Assembly (NCBI GenBank): GCA_018195615.1
Contig: JAGTPG010000002.1
Location: forward strand, 3,228,501-3,292,500
Source of the DNA: Streptomyces tuirus
GTDB lineage: Bacteria; Actinomycetota; Actinomycetes; Streptomycetales; Streptomycetaceae
Length of the DNA stretch: 64,000 nucleotides
Reading direction: 5' to 3'
The notes beneath the pieces were generated by a model that did no database searches, was not told where the DNA came from, and saw only the letters and a program-made list of their open reading frames with translations. The translations under genes were made by a program, and so were the position numbers. Below, piece after piece: positions 34,771 through 45,431 of this stretch; within the stretch, counting starts at the first letter, position 1; every line of letters starts with the position of its first letter.

Positions 34771-35565
34771 TCAGCCGCCGAGCTCCGCGATCTGCCTGCG
34801 CAGCGGGGCGAAGCCCCGGCGTGGGCGGCGCAGGTTCCGGGCCCGGACCAGGGCCGGCCAGAAATCGGCCCCCAGCAGCGCTTCGGACTGCACCGCGTAC
34901 TTGCGAAGCAGCACCTCCTCGGGGACGTCCTGCGGGTCCGGGGTGACGTACTCCTTGAGGATGTCGTCGTAGTTGTCCTTGAGCACTGTGTTCTCCGGAT
35001 CCGCTCCGAAGACCACAGCAACACCGGTCGGCTCGGTGTCGAGCTCCACCACCGTCAGATCGGGGCGGTACTTGCGCAGGACGGTCACCACCTTGTACAC
35101 GTCGCCCGTCCAGAATTTGGTGTGCCGGTCGCGCGCCGCCTCGTCGACGTCACGCGGCAGCATGTCGTCCAGGACGATCACGCTGGACCAGTGCGAGTGG
35201 CGCTCGACGTTCATGAAGTCGCGCAGCGCGTACTCGAAGAGGTGCATGCCGTCGATGAAGGACAGCTCCAGCGTGGGATCGCCGCCGAAGACCGCGAGCG
35301 GGTCGCGGCGGGCGAGGGCGCGGAAGGGGTTGCGGCCCCGCCGCAGGTGCACCAGCGGGTCCTTGCGGGCGAAGAAGTCGTCACTGGTCGACTGGACGAG
35401 GTGCACGTCGCAGCTGATCGACGTCACCACCTTGAAGGCCGGGTCGACGGCGACGGACGCCGCCCGCGACAGGGCCAGGCTGCGACCGTCGTTGACGCCG
35501 ATCTCCAGGTAGTTTCGCGGCCGGTAGACACGGTGCAGTCCACGCAGGAGTTCATGACGGTTCAC
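34771..35565 (-). CDS. Class I SAM-dependent methyltransferase-like protein
   Basis: 264 aa. The Rossmann-type methyltransferase start YLEIGVNDGRSLAL, acidic strand ends (VAVDPAF) and FIDGMHLFEYALRDF, then VIVLDDMLPRD, fit the Methyltransf_24 group common in sugar and cell-wall clusters. The GTG start at 35563-35565 has GGAGGG about 10 nt upstream. It lies downstream of rmlABD on the same strand. It may O-methylate a sugar of a surface polymer; the substrate is inferred from context only. Confidence 0.75.
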   Translation of the reverse strand: MNRHELLRGLHRVYRPRNYLEIGVNDGRSLALSRAASVAVDPAFKVVTSISCDVHLVQSTSDDFFARKDPLVHLRRGRNPFRALARRDPLAVFGGDPTLELSFIDGMHLFEYALRDFMNVERHSHWSSVIVLDDMLPRDVDEAARDRHTKFWTGDVYKVVTVLRKYRPDLTVVELDTEPTGVAVVFGADPENTVLKDNYDDILKEYVTPDPQDVPEEVLLRKYAVQSEALLGADFWPALVRARNLRRPRRGFAPLRRQIAELGG

Positions 35566-35686
35566 TTGGACGGGCCCTCCGGGGATGCCTGCAGTTCAGT
35601 TTCAGGTGAAGTTACTCACTCGAAGGCTCGGGCGTAGGCGTTTCTCGCCAATAGCCGGGACGGCCCGAGTTCTGCCGTCGTGGGCA

Positions 35687-36577
35687 TCAACCCCGTTCCG
35701 CCGCCAGCACCGCCGGGAACGCCTCGGTCAGTGCCTCGCGCCAGTCGCGGATCGGCTCGATGCCCGCCGCCGCCCACCGGGCATGTCCCAGCACGCTGTA
35801 CGCGGGCCGGGGCGCCGGCCTGACGAAGGCCGCGCTGGTGGTGGGGCGGACCCGGTCCGGGTCGGCACCGAGCTGCTCGAAGATGGCCCGCGTGAAGCCG
35901 TACCACGTCGTCTCGCCGCCGCTGGTGCCGTGGTAGACGCCGGCCGGCGCCGTGCCCGCCAGGGCGCCCTGGCCGAGGCGGACCAGACGGTCGGCGAGGT
36001 CGGCGGTCCAGGTGGGCTGGCCCTGCTGGTCGTCAACCACGTCGAGGGTGTCCCTGACGCCCTCCAGCTTGATCATCGTACGGACGAAGTTGCCGCCGCC
36101 CGCGCCGTACAGCCATGCCGTGCGGACCACGTAGCCGGTCTCCGGGAGGGTGTTGAGGACCGCCTGCTCGCCCGCCAGCTTGGTCCGCCCGTACGCGCCG
36201 CGCGGACCGGTGGGCGCGTCCTCTGCGTACGGCTTGTCGGCGTCTCCGGCGAACACGTAGTCCGTGGACACCTGGAGCAGCACGGTCCCGTCCTGCGCAC
36301 AGGCCTCGGCGAGGTGGCGCGGGCCGTCCCCGTTGATCCGCAGCGCCTCGTCCTCGCGGGACTCGGCGTCGTCCACGGCCGTCCAGGCGGCGCAGTTGAC
36401 GACCACCGCCGGGCGGTGCGCGGCCAGCCCGGCCCGCACCGACGCCGGGTCGGTGATATCCACCTCGGCGCGGGTGGCCGCGACGGCCGCTATTCCCTCG
36501 GCGGCGAGACGGGCCAGGACGTCCTGAGCGAGCATGCCGCCCGCGCCGGTGACCATCCAGTTCCGGTTGTTGTTCAC
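35687..36577 (-). CDS. rmlD: dTDP-4-dehydrorhamnose reductase
   Basis: Last step of dTDP-L-rhamnose synthesis. 296 aa; extended SDR with MVTGAGGMLAQDVL nucleotide site, VVNCAAWTAVDDAE, STDYVFAGD and YGRTKLAGEQAV (active-site YxxxK). The GTG start overlaps the rmlB stop by four bases, so it is translationally coupled. Confidence 0.95.
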   Translation of the reverse strand: MNNNRNWMVTGAGGMLAQDVLARLAAEGIAAVAATRAEVDITDPASVRAGLAAHRPAVVVNCAAWTAVDDAESREDEALRINGDGPRHLAEACAQDGTVLLQVSTDYVFAGDADKPYAEDAPTGPRGAYGRTKLAGEQAVLNTLPETGYVVRTAWLYGAGGGNFVRTMIKLEGVRDTLDVVDDQQGQPTWTADLADRLVRLGQGALAGTAPAGVYHGTSGGETTWYGFTRAIFEQLGADPDRVRPTTSAAFVRPAPRPAYSVLGHARWAAAGIEPIRDWREALTEAFPAVLAAERG

Positions 36578-37578
36578 AGCGCCGCGCGCTCCTTCAGCGG
36601 CTCCCACCAGGCGCGGTTGTCCCGGTACCACTGCACGGTCTCGGCGAGGCCCTCGCGGAAGTCCTTGCGCGGCTCGTAGCCGAGCTCCTGGCGGATCTTG
36701 GTGCAGTCGACCGAGTAGCGGCGGTCGTGGCCCTTGCGGTCCTGGACGTACTCGACGCTGGTCTCCCAGTCGGCGCCGCACGCCTGGAGCAGGAGCTCGG
36801 TGAGCTCCTTGTTGGAGAGCTCGGTGCCGCCGCCGATGTTGTAGACCTCGCCGGCGCGGCCCTTGGTGCGGACCAGCTCGATGCCCTGGACGTGGTCGTC
36901 GATGTGCAGCCAGTCGCGGACGTTGGCGCCGTCGCCGTACAGCGGGACCTTCTTGCCGTCGAGGAGGTTGGTCACGAAGAGCGGGATGACCTTCTCGGGG
37001 AAGTGGTGGTGCCCGTAGTTGTTGGAGCAGCGGGTGACGCGGACGTCCAGGCCGTGGGTGCGGTGGTAGGACAGCGCGATCAGGTCGCTGGAGGCCTTCG
37101 CGGAGGAGTACGGCGAGTTGGGCTCCAGCGGGTGGGTCTCGGGCCAGGAGCCCTCGTCGATCGAGCCGTAGACCTCGTCGGTGGAGATGTGCACGAAGGT
37201 CTTGATGCCGGCCCGGTGCGCCGCGTCGACGAGCGTATGAGTGCCGACCACGTTCGTGCGGACGAACTCCGCGCCGCCGTCGATGGAACGGTCGACGTGC
37301 GACTCGGCGGCGAAGTGCACCACCTGGTCGTGCTCGGCCATCAGCTTGCCGACGAGCTCGGGGTCGCAGATGTCACCCTGCACGAAGGCGAACCCGGGGT
37401 GCTCGCGCACCTCGTCGAGGTTGGCCGGGTTGCCCGCGTAGGTCAGCTTGTCCAGGACGGTGACGGCGACGTCACCGGGCCCCTCGGGGCCGAGCAGCGT
37501 ACGGACGTAGTGCGAGCCGATGAAACCGGCACCGCCGGTCACCAGGATCCGGGTCGGGGAGGACGAAGGGGCCGTCAT
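36574..37578 (-). CDS. rmlB: dTDP-glucose 4,6-dehydratase
   Basis: Second step of dTDP-rhamnose synthesis, and a shared intermediate for other deoxysugars. 334 aa; ILVTGGAGFIGSHYVR, FAAESHVDRSIDG, STDEVYGSID and YSSAKASSDLIALSYHRTHG are diagnostic. ATG 37578 overlaps the rmlA stop; the stop overlaps rmlD. Full length. Confidence 0.97.
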   Translation of the reverse strand: MTAPSSSPTRILVTGGAGFIGSHYVRTLLGPEGPGDVAVTVLDKLTYAGNPANLDEVREHPGFAFVQGDICDPELVGKLMAEHDQVVHFAAESHVDRSIDGGAEFVRTNVVGTHTLVDAAHRAGIKTFVHISTDEVYGSIDEGSWPETHPLEPNSPYSSAKASSDLIALSYHRTHGLDVRVTRCSNNYGHHHFPEKVIPLFVTNLLDGKKVPLYGDGANVRDWLHIDDHVQGIELVRTKGRAGEVYNIGGGTELSNKELTELLLQACGADWETSVEYVQDRKGHDRRYSVDCTKIRQELGYEPRKDFREGLAETVQWYRDNRAWWEPLKERAAL

Positions 37579-38642
37579 GAGGAGATCTGCACCTTGCTGT
37601 GATCACCGAGCACGAGCCGGTGGGCCTTGGGGTTACGGGGAGCGGGCGTGACTTCGACGTCGCGCCCGATGAGCGAGGCCTCCACCCGGCGCACGCCGGT
37701 CACGGAGGAGCCGCGCAGCACGATGGAGTACTCGATTTCGCTGTCCTCGATGCGGCAGTCCTCGGACACGGAGGTGAAGGGGCCGATGTACGCGTCGTTG
37801 ACCACCGAGCCGGCACCGATGATCGCGGGCCCGACGATCCGGCTGCCGCTGACGCGGGCGCCCTCCTCGATGCGCACCCGGCCGATGATCTCGCTGCCGT
37901 CGTCCACCGTGCCCGCGTTCAGGGGCTCCACGGTCTCCAGGACGGACCGGTTGACCTCCAGCATGTCGGTGACGTTGCCGGTGTCCTTCCAGTAGCCGGA
38001 GATGACGGTGGAGCGGACGTCGCGCTTGTCGTCGATCAGCCACTGGATGGCGTGCGTGATCTCCAGCTCACCGCGCCAGGAGGGTTCGATGGAGCGGACG
38101 CCCTCGTGGATGGCCGCGGTGAACAGGTAGACGCCGACGAGGGCGAGATCGCTCTTGGGCTGCTTCGGCTTCTCCTCCAGGCTCACCACCCTGCCGTCAC
38201 CGTCGAGTTCGGCGACGCCGAAGGACGTGGGGTTGGGGACCCTGGTCAGCAGGATCTGCGCGTCGGGCCGCTCGGCGCGGAACTCCTCCACGAGGCCGGT
38301 GATGCCACCGACGATGAAGTTGTCGCCGAGGTACATGACGAAGTCGTCGTCGCCGAGGAAGTCCTGGGCGATGAGCACGGCGTGGGCGAGGCCCAGCGGT
38401 GCTTCCTGCGGGATGTAGGTGACGTCGATCCCGAACCGGGAACCGTCACCCACCGCCTCACGGATCTCGTCCGCGGTGTCGCCGACGATGATGCCGACCT
38501 CGCTGATCCCGGCTTCGGCGATCGCCTCCAGCCCGTAGAAGAGCACGGGTTTGTTGGCGACGGGCACCAATTGTTTGGCGGACGTGTGGGTGATCGGACG
38601 GAGGCGGGTGCCCGCCCCCCCGGAGAGCACTAGAGCCTTCAC
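37575..38642 (-). CDS. rmlA: Glucose-1-phosphate thymidylyltransferase (long form)
   Basis: Makes dTDP-glucose. 355 aa: nucleotidyltransferase (ALVLSGGAGTRLRPITHTSAKQLVPVANKP; YLGDNFIVGG) plus a left-handed beta-helix tail with hexapeptide-like repeats (residues ~245-340), i.e. the long RmlA/StrD-type found in Streptomyces rather than the 290-aa enterobacterial form. The GTG start has TGGGAT upstream and follows an unusually AT-rich leader (38643-38690). First gene of rmlABD. Confidence 0.95.
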   Translation of the reverse strand: MKALVLSGGAGTRLRPITHTSAKQLVPVANKPVLFYGLEAIAEAGISEVGIIVGDTADEIREAVGDGSRFGIDVTYIPQEAPLGLAHAVLIAQDFLGDDDFVMYLGDNFIVGGITGLVEEFRAERPDAQILLTRVPNPTSFGVAELDGDGRVVSLEEKPKQPKSDLALVGVYLFTAAIHEGVRSIEPSWRGELEITHAIQWLIDDKRDVRSTVISGYWKDTGNVTDMLEVNRSVLETVEPLNAGTVDDGSEIIGRVRIEEGARVSGSRIVGPAIIGAGSVVNDAYIGPFTSVSEDCRIEDSEIEYSIVLRGSSVTGVRRVEASLIGRDVEVTPAPRNPKAHRLVLGDHSKVQISS

Positions 38643-38685
38643 TTAAATCCCATTTTGTTTCAATTTTTTGTCAATCTTGGCTCAC

Positions 38686-38691
38686 ATCCTA
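38686..38691 (-). promoter_or_regulatory. -10 element upstream of rmlA
   Basis: TAGGAT on the minus strand about 45 nt from the GTG start, with GTGAAT at the -35 distance (weak). The transcript would begin with an A-rich leader. Confidence 0.45.
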
Positions 38692-38774
38692 ACCGCATAT
38701 CGAGCACTGATTCACCACCTGTTCACACATTCGACCAGTGTGGGGTAAGTCACTATCCGGTGGTCGAAAGCACC

Positions 38775-38821
38775 CGAGAAAAAGTGATCCGCCCCGGTCT
38801 TCGGACCGGGGGCGGATCACT
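38775..38821 (-). terminator. Intrinsic terminator of the RNase E gene
   Basis: Minus-strand AGTGATCCGCCCC(C)GGTC stem closed by a CGAA-type loop, followed by TTTTTCTCGGG, just beyond the stop at 38844. Confidence 0.9.
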
Positions 38822-38843
38822 GTGCTCCGTCGGGCGTGAGGCG

Positions 38844-41800
38844 TCAGCCCTCGTCCGCCGGGCTCGAGACGGACGGGACCGGCTGCTGCTCGGCCGCCGC
38901 GGTCTTCTTCGACGCCGCAGCCTTCTTGGCGGTCGTCTTCTTCGCGGTGGTCTTCTTCGCAGCCGTCTTCTTGGCCGTCGTCTTCTTGGCCGCGGTCTTC
39001 TTGGTCGCGGCCTTCTTCGCGGTGGCCTTCTTGGCCGTCTTGCGGGCGGCCTTCTTGGCCGGGGCCGGCTCCTCGGCGGCCTCGGTCGCCTCGGGGGCCG
39101 GGGCCTCGTCCGCGGCGGTCGCCGCGACGACGACCACGGCCGCGTCCTCGGACGCCGTCGGCGCGGCGGTCTTGCGCACCGCACGACGCCGCGGGCGGGC
39201 CGGGGCGGCACTCTCGGCGGACGCCTCGCCCACCGCTGCCTGCTCGGCCGCCGCCTCCTCGTGCTTCGGCGCCTCGGACTTCTGCTCCTCGGTCTTCGGC
39301 TCCTCGGTCTTCGGCTCCTCGGTCTTCGGCGCCTCGGTCTTCGGCTCGGACACCGCCTCCGAGACGGTCACCACGGTCGCCTCGGCACCCGCCGGCGAAC
39401 CGGCCGGAGCGGACACCTTGCGGGTGGCGCGCCGCCGGGTACGGCCCTTCGGCGCGGCCTCCTCCGCGACCGGGGCCGAAGCCTCGACCACCGGGTCCTC
39501 GACGGCCATCGGCTCGGCCTGCGCCTCGGCGGCCGGCTCGGGCCGCACGGGCCGGGCGGCCTCCTGCTCGGCGGTCACGTCCTGAGCCGTCGGCACCTCC
39601 GCCTCGGCCTGCCCTGACCTGCCCTGGTCGGCCTTGACCGGCTCGGCCGTCCGGGCGGCGTCGCCGCCACGCGGAGCACCCGCCGGGGCCGACGCCCGCC
39701 GGCTCGCCCGGCGTCGCGACCGACCGCGGGTGGCCGCGGCCTCCGCCTCGGCGGCGCTGCTGTACAGCTCCTCGTCGGGCTCGAAGGCCGGCGCCGGCAG
39801 CGCCACCGGTTCGGCGATCTCGGCGACGACCTCCGCCTCGGTCTCCGCCTCCTGCTCGGCGGTCTCGGCGGTGTCGGCGGTGTCGACGGCGGCCTCGTGC
39901 ACGTGCGGCTGCTCGGCGGCACCGGCACGGGCGCGCTTCTTGCGCTTGCCGCCGCCACCGGCGGACGTCGGCTGCTCCATGTGCACGATGACACCGCGGC
40001 CGTTGCAGTGGACGCAGGTCTCGGAGAAGGACTCCAGCAGACCCTGCCCGACCCGCTTCCGGGTCATCTGGACCAGGCCCAGCGAGGTCACCTCGGCGAC
40101 CTGGTGCTTCGTACGGTCCCGGCCCAGGCACTCCAGCAGGCGCCGCAGCACCAGGTCCCGGTTGGACTCCAGCACCATGTCGATGAAGTCGATGACGATG
40201 ATGCCGCCGAGGTCACGCAGCCGCAGCTGCCGGACGATCTCCTCGGCCGCCTCCAGGTTGTTCCTGGTGACGGTCTCCTCGAGGTTGCCGCCCTGGCCGG
40301 TGAACTTGCCGGTGTTGACGTCGACGACGACCATCGCCTCGGTCCGGTCGATCACCAGCGAACCGCCGCTGGGCAGCCACACCTTGCGGTCGAGGGCCTT
40401 GGCGAGCTGCTCGTCGATCCGGTACGTGGCGAAGACGTCGACCTCGCTGGTCCACTTCTGCAGCCGCTCGGCGAGGTCCGGCGCGACGTGCGAGACGTAG
40501 CCGTGGATGGTCTCCCACGCGTCACTGCCGCTGACGACGACCTTGGAGAAGTCCTCGTTGAAGATGTCGCGCACGACCCGGACGGTCATGTCCGGCTCGC
40601 CGTACAGCAGCGACGGCGCGTTGCCGTTCTTGGCCTTCTTCTGGATGTCCTCCCACTGCGCCTGCAGCCGCTCGACGTCCCGGCGCAGCTCCTCCTCGCT
40701 CGCGCCCTCGGCGGCGGTGCGCACGATGACGCCCGCGTCCTCGGGACGATCTTCTTGAGGATCGTCTTCAGCCGCGACCGCTCGGTGTCGGGCAGCTTGC
40801 GGCTGATGCCGGTCATCGAGCCCTCGGGCACGTACACGAGGTAACGGCCCGGGAGGGAGACCTGGCTGGTCAGACGGGCGCCCTTGTGCCCGATGGGGTC
40901 CTTCGTCACCTGGACGAGCACGGACTGCCCGGACTTCAGGGCGGACTCGATGCGCCGCGGCCCGTTGGCCATGCCCAGCGCCTCGAAGTTGACCTCACCG
41001 GCGTACAGGACGGCGTTGCGGCCCTTGCCGATGTCGATGAAGGCGGCCTCCATCGACGGCAGCACGTTCTGCACCTTGCCGAGGTAGACGTTGCCGACGT
41101 ACGAGGTCGACTGCTCCTTGTTGACGTAGTGCTCGACGAGCACGTTGTCCTCGAGGACGCCGATCTGCGTACGGTCGCCGTGCTGACGGACGACCATCAC
41201 ACGCTCGACGGCCTCGCGCCGGGCCAGGAACTCGGCCTCGGTGATGATCGGGACGCGCCGGCGGCCCTGCTCGCGGCCCTCACGGCGGCGCTGCTTCTTG
41301 GCCTCCAGCCGGGTCGAGCCCTTGATGGACTGCACCTCGTCGGACGGCTCGGCGCCCTTTTCCCGCTGGGGGCGGGGCTCGCGGACCTTGACGACCGTGC
41401 GCTCCGGGTCGTCGTCGGAGGGCTCGGCGTCGGTCGAGGTGTCACCGGCGCGGCGACGGCGACGACGCCGCCGGCGGCTGCTGCTGGAGCCGCCCCCGCC
41501 GCCCGACTCGTCACGGTCGGCGGCCTCCTCGGCGTCCTCCTGGTCCTCCTCGGCGGTGTCCTCGGCGTCCTGCGCGGCCTGGTCGGCGGCGACCTGCTCG
41601 GTCTCGGCGTCCGTGCCCTCGGCGTCGGTGTCGGTCTCGGCGGACTCACCACGCCGACGGCGGCGACCGCCCCGGCGACGGCGGCGGCGCGAGCCGGCCC
41701 CCTCGGACTCGTCCTGATCGTCGCCCTCGGCGGAGTCCTCGGGCTCCTCCGCCTCGTCGGCGGTGGTCTCCGCGGCGGTCTCGGCGGTCCGGGCCTCGGG

Positions 41801-43066
41801 CTCGTCCGCGGCACCCCGGCGACGGCGCCGGCGACGCGACGCGCCGGACTGCTCCTCGCGCGAGCCCTCGGCCGACGCGGACTCCTCCGCCTCCTCGGGC
41901 TCCTCGGGCACCTCGGCCCCGGCCGCCTCGGCGGCGGCTGCGGCAGCGGCCCGCTCCGGCGTCTGGAACTGGGGCTCGGTGAACACGGGCGCCTGGAACA
42001 CGGCGACGGCGGGCCGCGCGGGACGCGCCGGCGACTCCTCCTCACCGGCGGCCACATCGGCGGCGCCCTGCGAGACCTTCGCGGTACGCGCGGTCTTGGC
42101 GCCCTTCGCGGTCTGGGCGGTCTGCGCGGGCTCGGCGAAACCACTGGCGGCCCTGCGGACGACCCGGCGACGGCGACGCGGAGCGGCCTCATCGGCAGGC
42201 TCATCGGCCTGGGCGGCGGGAGCGGCCGCGGGGGCGGCGGCTTCGTCAGGGGTCTCGGCCGTGGCCTCGGACACGCGAGCGGGCTCGGCGTCGGCAGCGG
42301 TGGTCTCGGCCTCAGGAGCCTTCGTCTCCTCGGCCGTCCCTTCCGCCGCGTCCGCGGCCTCAGGCGCCCCGGTGGGCTGGGTCACCCGACGGGTGGCACG
42401 CCGGCGCGCCCGACGCGGAGCGGCCTCCTCGGCGGCCCCGGCAACCTCGGCTCCCTCTGCAGCGCCGGCCGCGGCGGGCTCGGCAGCGCTCGACGCCGGC
42501 ACCGCCGCCGTCTCGCCGGCCTCCGCCGGAGCCGCAACAGGCGAGGCCACGCTGCGCGTCGCGCGGCGCCGGGTACGCCGGGGAGCGGCGTCCTCGGACA
42601 CCTCTGCGGGCGCGGCAGCCTCGGCCTGCTCCGACGCCTCGGAGGCAGCAGGGGCAGCGGCGGTCACCGGCACCACGGTCTCGGCGGTCTCCGCGGACTC
42701 CGGGGACCCGGCAGGCGCGGAGGCACGGCGGACCGCGCGACGCCGCTGACGACCGGCAGGCGCACCGCCCTCACCGGGCTCACTGCTCTCAGCAGGCGCG
42801 GAAGTCTCCTGCGCCGCAGCGGTCTCCTCGGCGGCGGCCTCCTCGACCTCCTCGGGCTCCACGGCCTCGGCCGCGAGTGCGTCGGGATCCGCGGCCGGTA
42901 TGGCCGACGTGACGGTCTCCACCGGAGCGTCGGAGGCGGTGCCGGCCGGCGGACCCGCCGGGCGGGACGCGGCACGGCGCCGCCGGCGGGGCGGCAGGGT
43001 GTCGCTGGGAGTGTTGTTCTGTTCGGAGCCCGTGGAGGACTCTGTGGGTTCGGTCGGTTCGAGCAT
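38844..43066 (-). CDS. rne: Ribonuclease E/G (RNase ES-type, frameshift)
   Basis: Endoribonuclease for mRNA decay and rRNA processing. About 1,407 aa when one base is added at 40743-40745; as written the catalytic domain is cut. Residues 1-~570 are Ala/Glu/Arg-rich and disordered, with repeats such as PRRRRRAA and ARRRATR. The core follows: S1 region (NVYLGKVQNVLPSMEAAFIDIGKGRNAVLYAGEV), catalytic segment (GGIIVIDFIDM) and Zn-link CVHCNGRG. A second low-complexity part ends in a Lys/Ala/Thr tail (units of AKKT) resembling histone H1. Central catalytic domain with flanking scaffolds is the known Streptomyces RNase ES layout. Confidence 0.93.
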
Positions 43067-43325
43067 GCGGGCTTTTCTCCCGTCAGGCTCCCGGGCGCCG
43101 CGCCTGGTCCGGCGATGCCGGTGACGTCCGCGGCTCGCGCTGTGCGCGTCGCCGCCGTCCGGGGCGCGGGCGCCGCACGGGAGCTCTCTGTGTCCTGTCT
43201 CGCCGGTTCCGTACGCCGAATGCGTACGGCCTGGCGAAAGTCTTCTGGTCTGTGCGCTGCCCGACCCAGGTGGCTCCCGAGTCCGAGGGCGGCGCTACGA
43301 CGTCCGTCCCTACGCGGGACCTTCC

Positions 43326-44111
43326 TTACGCCGGCGCCGTCGCGGCGGCAGGCGGTTCGGCCGTTGAGCTGGCCTCCGCTGCCTCGCGGTCGGGCGCGAG
43401 CGGGTCGGTCACCGTGCCGGTCTCTTCATCGAACAGCCCCTGCGCCAGCCTGGTCACCGCTGCGGGGACCGGCGGCGCCAGGTCGGCCACGGCGCGGAGA
43501 CCGGACAGGACGTCGTCGGGTCGTACGGCAGGCGTCACGTGCCGAACAACCAGCCGCAGTATCGCACAGGGCTGGTCGGTCGGCCTATCAGCCTGCGAAC
43601 CGTGCGTTTCTGTGATGGGGTCGCGGGTCTCCAGGCTGACGACCGCGGAGCGGGCGTCGAAGGTGCGGACGCCGTTCTTGGCGAGGCGCTGGACCTCGAC
43701 GGTCTCGGCCGCGTTGAAGGCGTCCGCCGCGCGGCGGGCCTCCTCCTGCGGCACCCCGTCCAGCCGCAGCTCCCACACGGAAGCCGTCAGCCGGTCGGCG
43801 AGGCCCGAGGTACGGGCCTCGACCGCCTCGACGATGTCGAGCCCGGCGGGCAGCGACTCGTCGAGAAGGGCCCTGAGCTGCTCCGGGTCGCGCGCTGCGG
43901 TGAGCGCGATCTCCAGGTACTCCGCCTCACTGCCCGTGCCGGTGGGTGCGGCATTGGCGTACGACACCTTCGGGTGCGGTGTGAAGCCCGCCGAGTAGGC
44001 CATCGGCACCTCGGCACGGCGCAACGCACGCTCGAAGGCGCGCTGGAAGTCACGGTGGCTGGTGAACCGGAGGCGGCCGCGCTTGGTGTAGCGCAGTCGG
44101 ATGCGCTGCAC
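43326..44111 (-). CDS. TIGR03936-type radical-SAM-linked protein (DUF2344)
   Basis: 261 aa. QRIRLRYTKRGRLRFTSHRDFQRAFERALRRAEVPMAYSAGFTPHPKVSYA is the DUF2344 signature; the rest is less conserved with an Ala/Glu-rich tail. In many bacteria this domain is fused or adjacent to a B12-binding radical SAM protein; here that partner is at 47261-49225, 3 kb away on the same strand. GTG 44109-44111 is the only usable start before an in-frame stop. Followed by RNase E. Role unknown; possibly tRNA/rRNA or ribosomal modification. Confidence 0.85.
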   Translation of the reverse strand: MQRIRLRYTKRGRLRFTSHRDFQRAFERALRRAEVPMAYSAGFTPHPKVSYANAAPTGTGSEAEYLEIALTAARDPEQLRALLDESLPAGLDIVEAVEARTSGLADRLTASVWELRLDGVPQEEARRAADAFNAAETVEVQRLAKNGVRTFDARSAVVSLETRDPITETHGSQADRPTDQPCAILRLVVRHVTPAVRPDDVLSGLRAVADLAPPVPAAVTRLAQGLFDEETGTVTDPLAPDREAAEASSTAEPPAAATAPA

Positions 44112-44159
44112 CGCGGGTGCGGGCGGCGGGCCTTCGGGCTGTCGCTTGCCCAGTGTCGT

Positions 44160-45341
44160 TCAGTCCTTCGTGAGAGCGGTCGTACTGCTACCAAGAGTAC
44201 GTGCCTCGCGGCCCGAAGGTTCCCTCCGGTCGACCGGCTGCGGCTGCCTCGGCTCTCCGAAGAGCATCCGCCGGAAGTCGGCGCGCACCTGCCGTACGGA
44301 CTCCCGCGCGGAGGCGAGGGCCTGCCGGGTGGCCCGCCCCACACTGCGGGCGGCCTCGGCGGCGGGCCGCAGGACGGCGTCCCGCACGACGTGCCCGACG
44401 GGCGTCAGCACGCTGCGGTACACCCATCGCACCGGCTCGACGAAGATCCACCGGAAGAGGGTGCCGAGGAACCGCCCCACGGCGAGCGAGATGTGCCCCG
44501 CCATGCGCCACGCGTGCCCGAGGGCGTCCAGGACCTCCCGCCCGATGACGGCGAGGACGCGCCCGACCGGTGTGAGCACCCAGCGCCACACGGCGAGCGC
44601 GGGCAGCACGAACAGCACCCGGCAGATCCAGTACAGGCCGATCCCGATGCCGGTGACCACCCTGCTCACCAGCCACACGAGCCCCTCGCCGCACCAGACG
44701 ATCGCGCGGCCGACGGGTGCGAGCACCCAGGTGTACAGCCACACGGCGGGTACGACGAGGAGATATCGCACGAGCCACGCCAGGACCGTGTACACACCGA
44801 CCCCGACCGCGGCGAGCACGGCACCGATCCCTTTGAGTACCCACAGCGCGGCGTGCCCGACGGGCGTGAGCAGATACGAGTACACCCAGCCGAGCGCGGC
44901 CCCGACGCCCCGGGCGGCCCACGCGAGCGCATGCCCCACCGGCGTCAGCACGTACCGGTGGAACCACACCGCCGGTACGACGACGAGCATGTTCCCGAGC
45001 CACCCGAGCGCCTTGGCCACGGGTACGACGACGTACCGCCACAGCCCCACGAACGGCCAGACGAACAAGGCCCGCCCGAGCCACATCAGCGCCCGCCCCA
45101 GCGGCCGGAACAGCACGTCGTTCAGGAACCGTGCGGCCACCACCAGCGCGTCCCAGGCCATCCGCACGGGGACGACCAGGACGAGTACGACGATCCGCAC
45201 GGGAACGCGGATCGCGACCACGAGACACCCCTCGGGCGCTTCCGGCTCCCGCCGGACAGGCAGCTCAGCCGGCCCGGCCGCGGGCTTGCGCAGATCGACC
45301 CGCGGCTCGGAACCTTCTCGGGGCGGCTTCTCCAGATCCAT
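44160..45341 (-). CDS. Repeat-built polytopic membrane protein (LTPVGH repeats)
   Basis: Unrecognised protein of about 393 aa. After a 40-residue acidic/basic N-terminus comes a series of about seven hydrophobic units, each with an aromatic-rich stretch followed by [LV]-x-P-[VL]-G-[HR]: FRPLGRA, VVPVAKA, LTPVGHA, LTPVGHA, LAPVGRA, LTPVGRV, LTPVGHV. The preceding stretches also repeat (VVPAVWFHRYV, VVPAVWLYTWV, VLPALAVWRWV). The regular P-V-G-H spacing suggests paired membrane hairpins. The C-terminus is Arg-rich and cytosolic. ATG 45341 has no good ribosome site. It lies between the DUF2344 gene and an XRE/DUF2975 pair. Function unknown. Confidence 0.75.
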   Translation of the reverse strand: MDLEKPPREGSEPRVDLRKPAAGPAELPVRREPEAPEGCLVVAIRVPVRIVVLVLVVPVRMAWDALVVAARFLNDVLFRPLGRALMWLGRALFVWPFVGLWRYVVVPVAKALGWLGNMLVVVPAVWFHRYVLTPVGHALAWAARGVGAALGWVYSYLLTPVGHAALWVLKGIGAVLAAVGVGVYTVLAWLVRYLLVVPAVWLYTWVLAPVGRAIVWCGEGLVWLVSRVVTGIGIGLYWICRVLFVLPALAVWRWVLTPVGRVLAVIGREVLDALGHAWRMAGHISLAVGRFLGTLFRWIFVEPVRWVYRSVLTPVGHVVRDAVLRPAAEAARSVGRATRQALASARESVRQVRADFRRMLFGEPRQPQPVDRREPSGREARTLGSSTTALTKD

Positions 45342-45431
45342 ACCGTCGAAGACGCCTCGACGCCCCGTCCGGATCCAGCGCCGCACGGTCCCACCCCGTT
45401 CTCTCGCAGATTCTCCACCCGGCGCCGAGAC

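Noticed and set aside
40886..43615. 909-aa Gly/Leu/Arg-rich open frame antisense to rne
   Set aside because: Mirror of the low-complexity N-terminal arm of RNase E; no independent coding signal.
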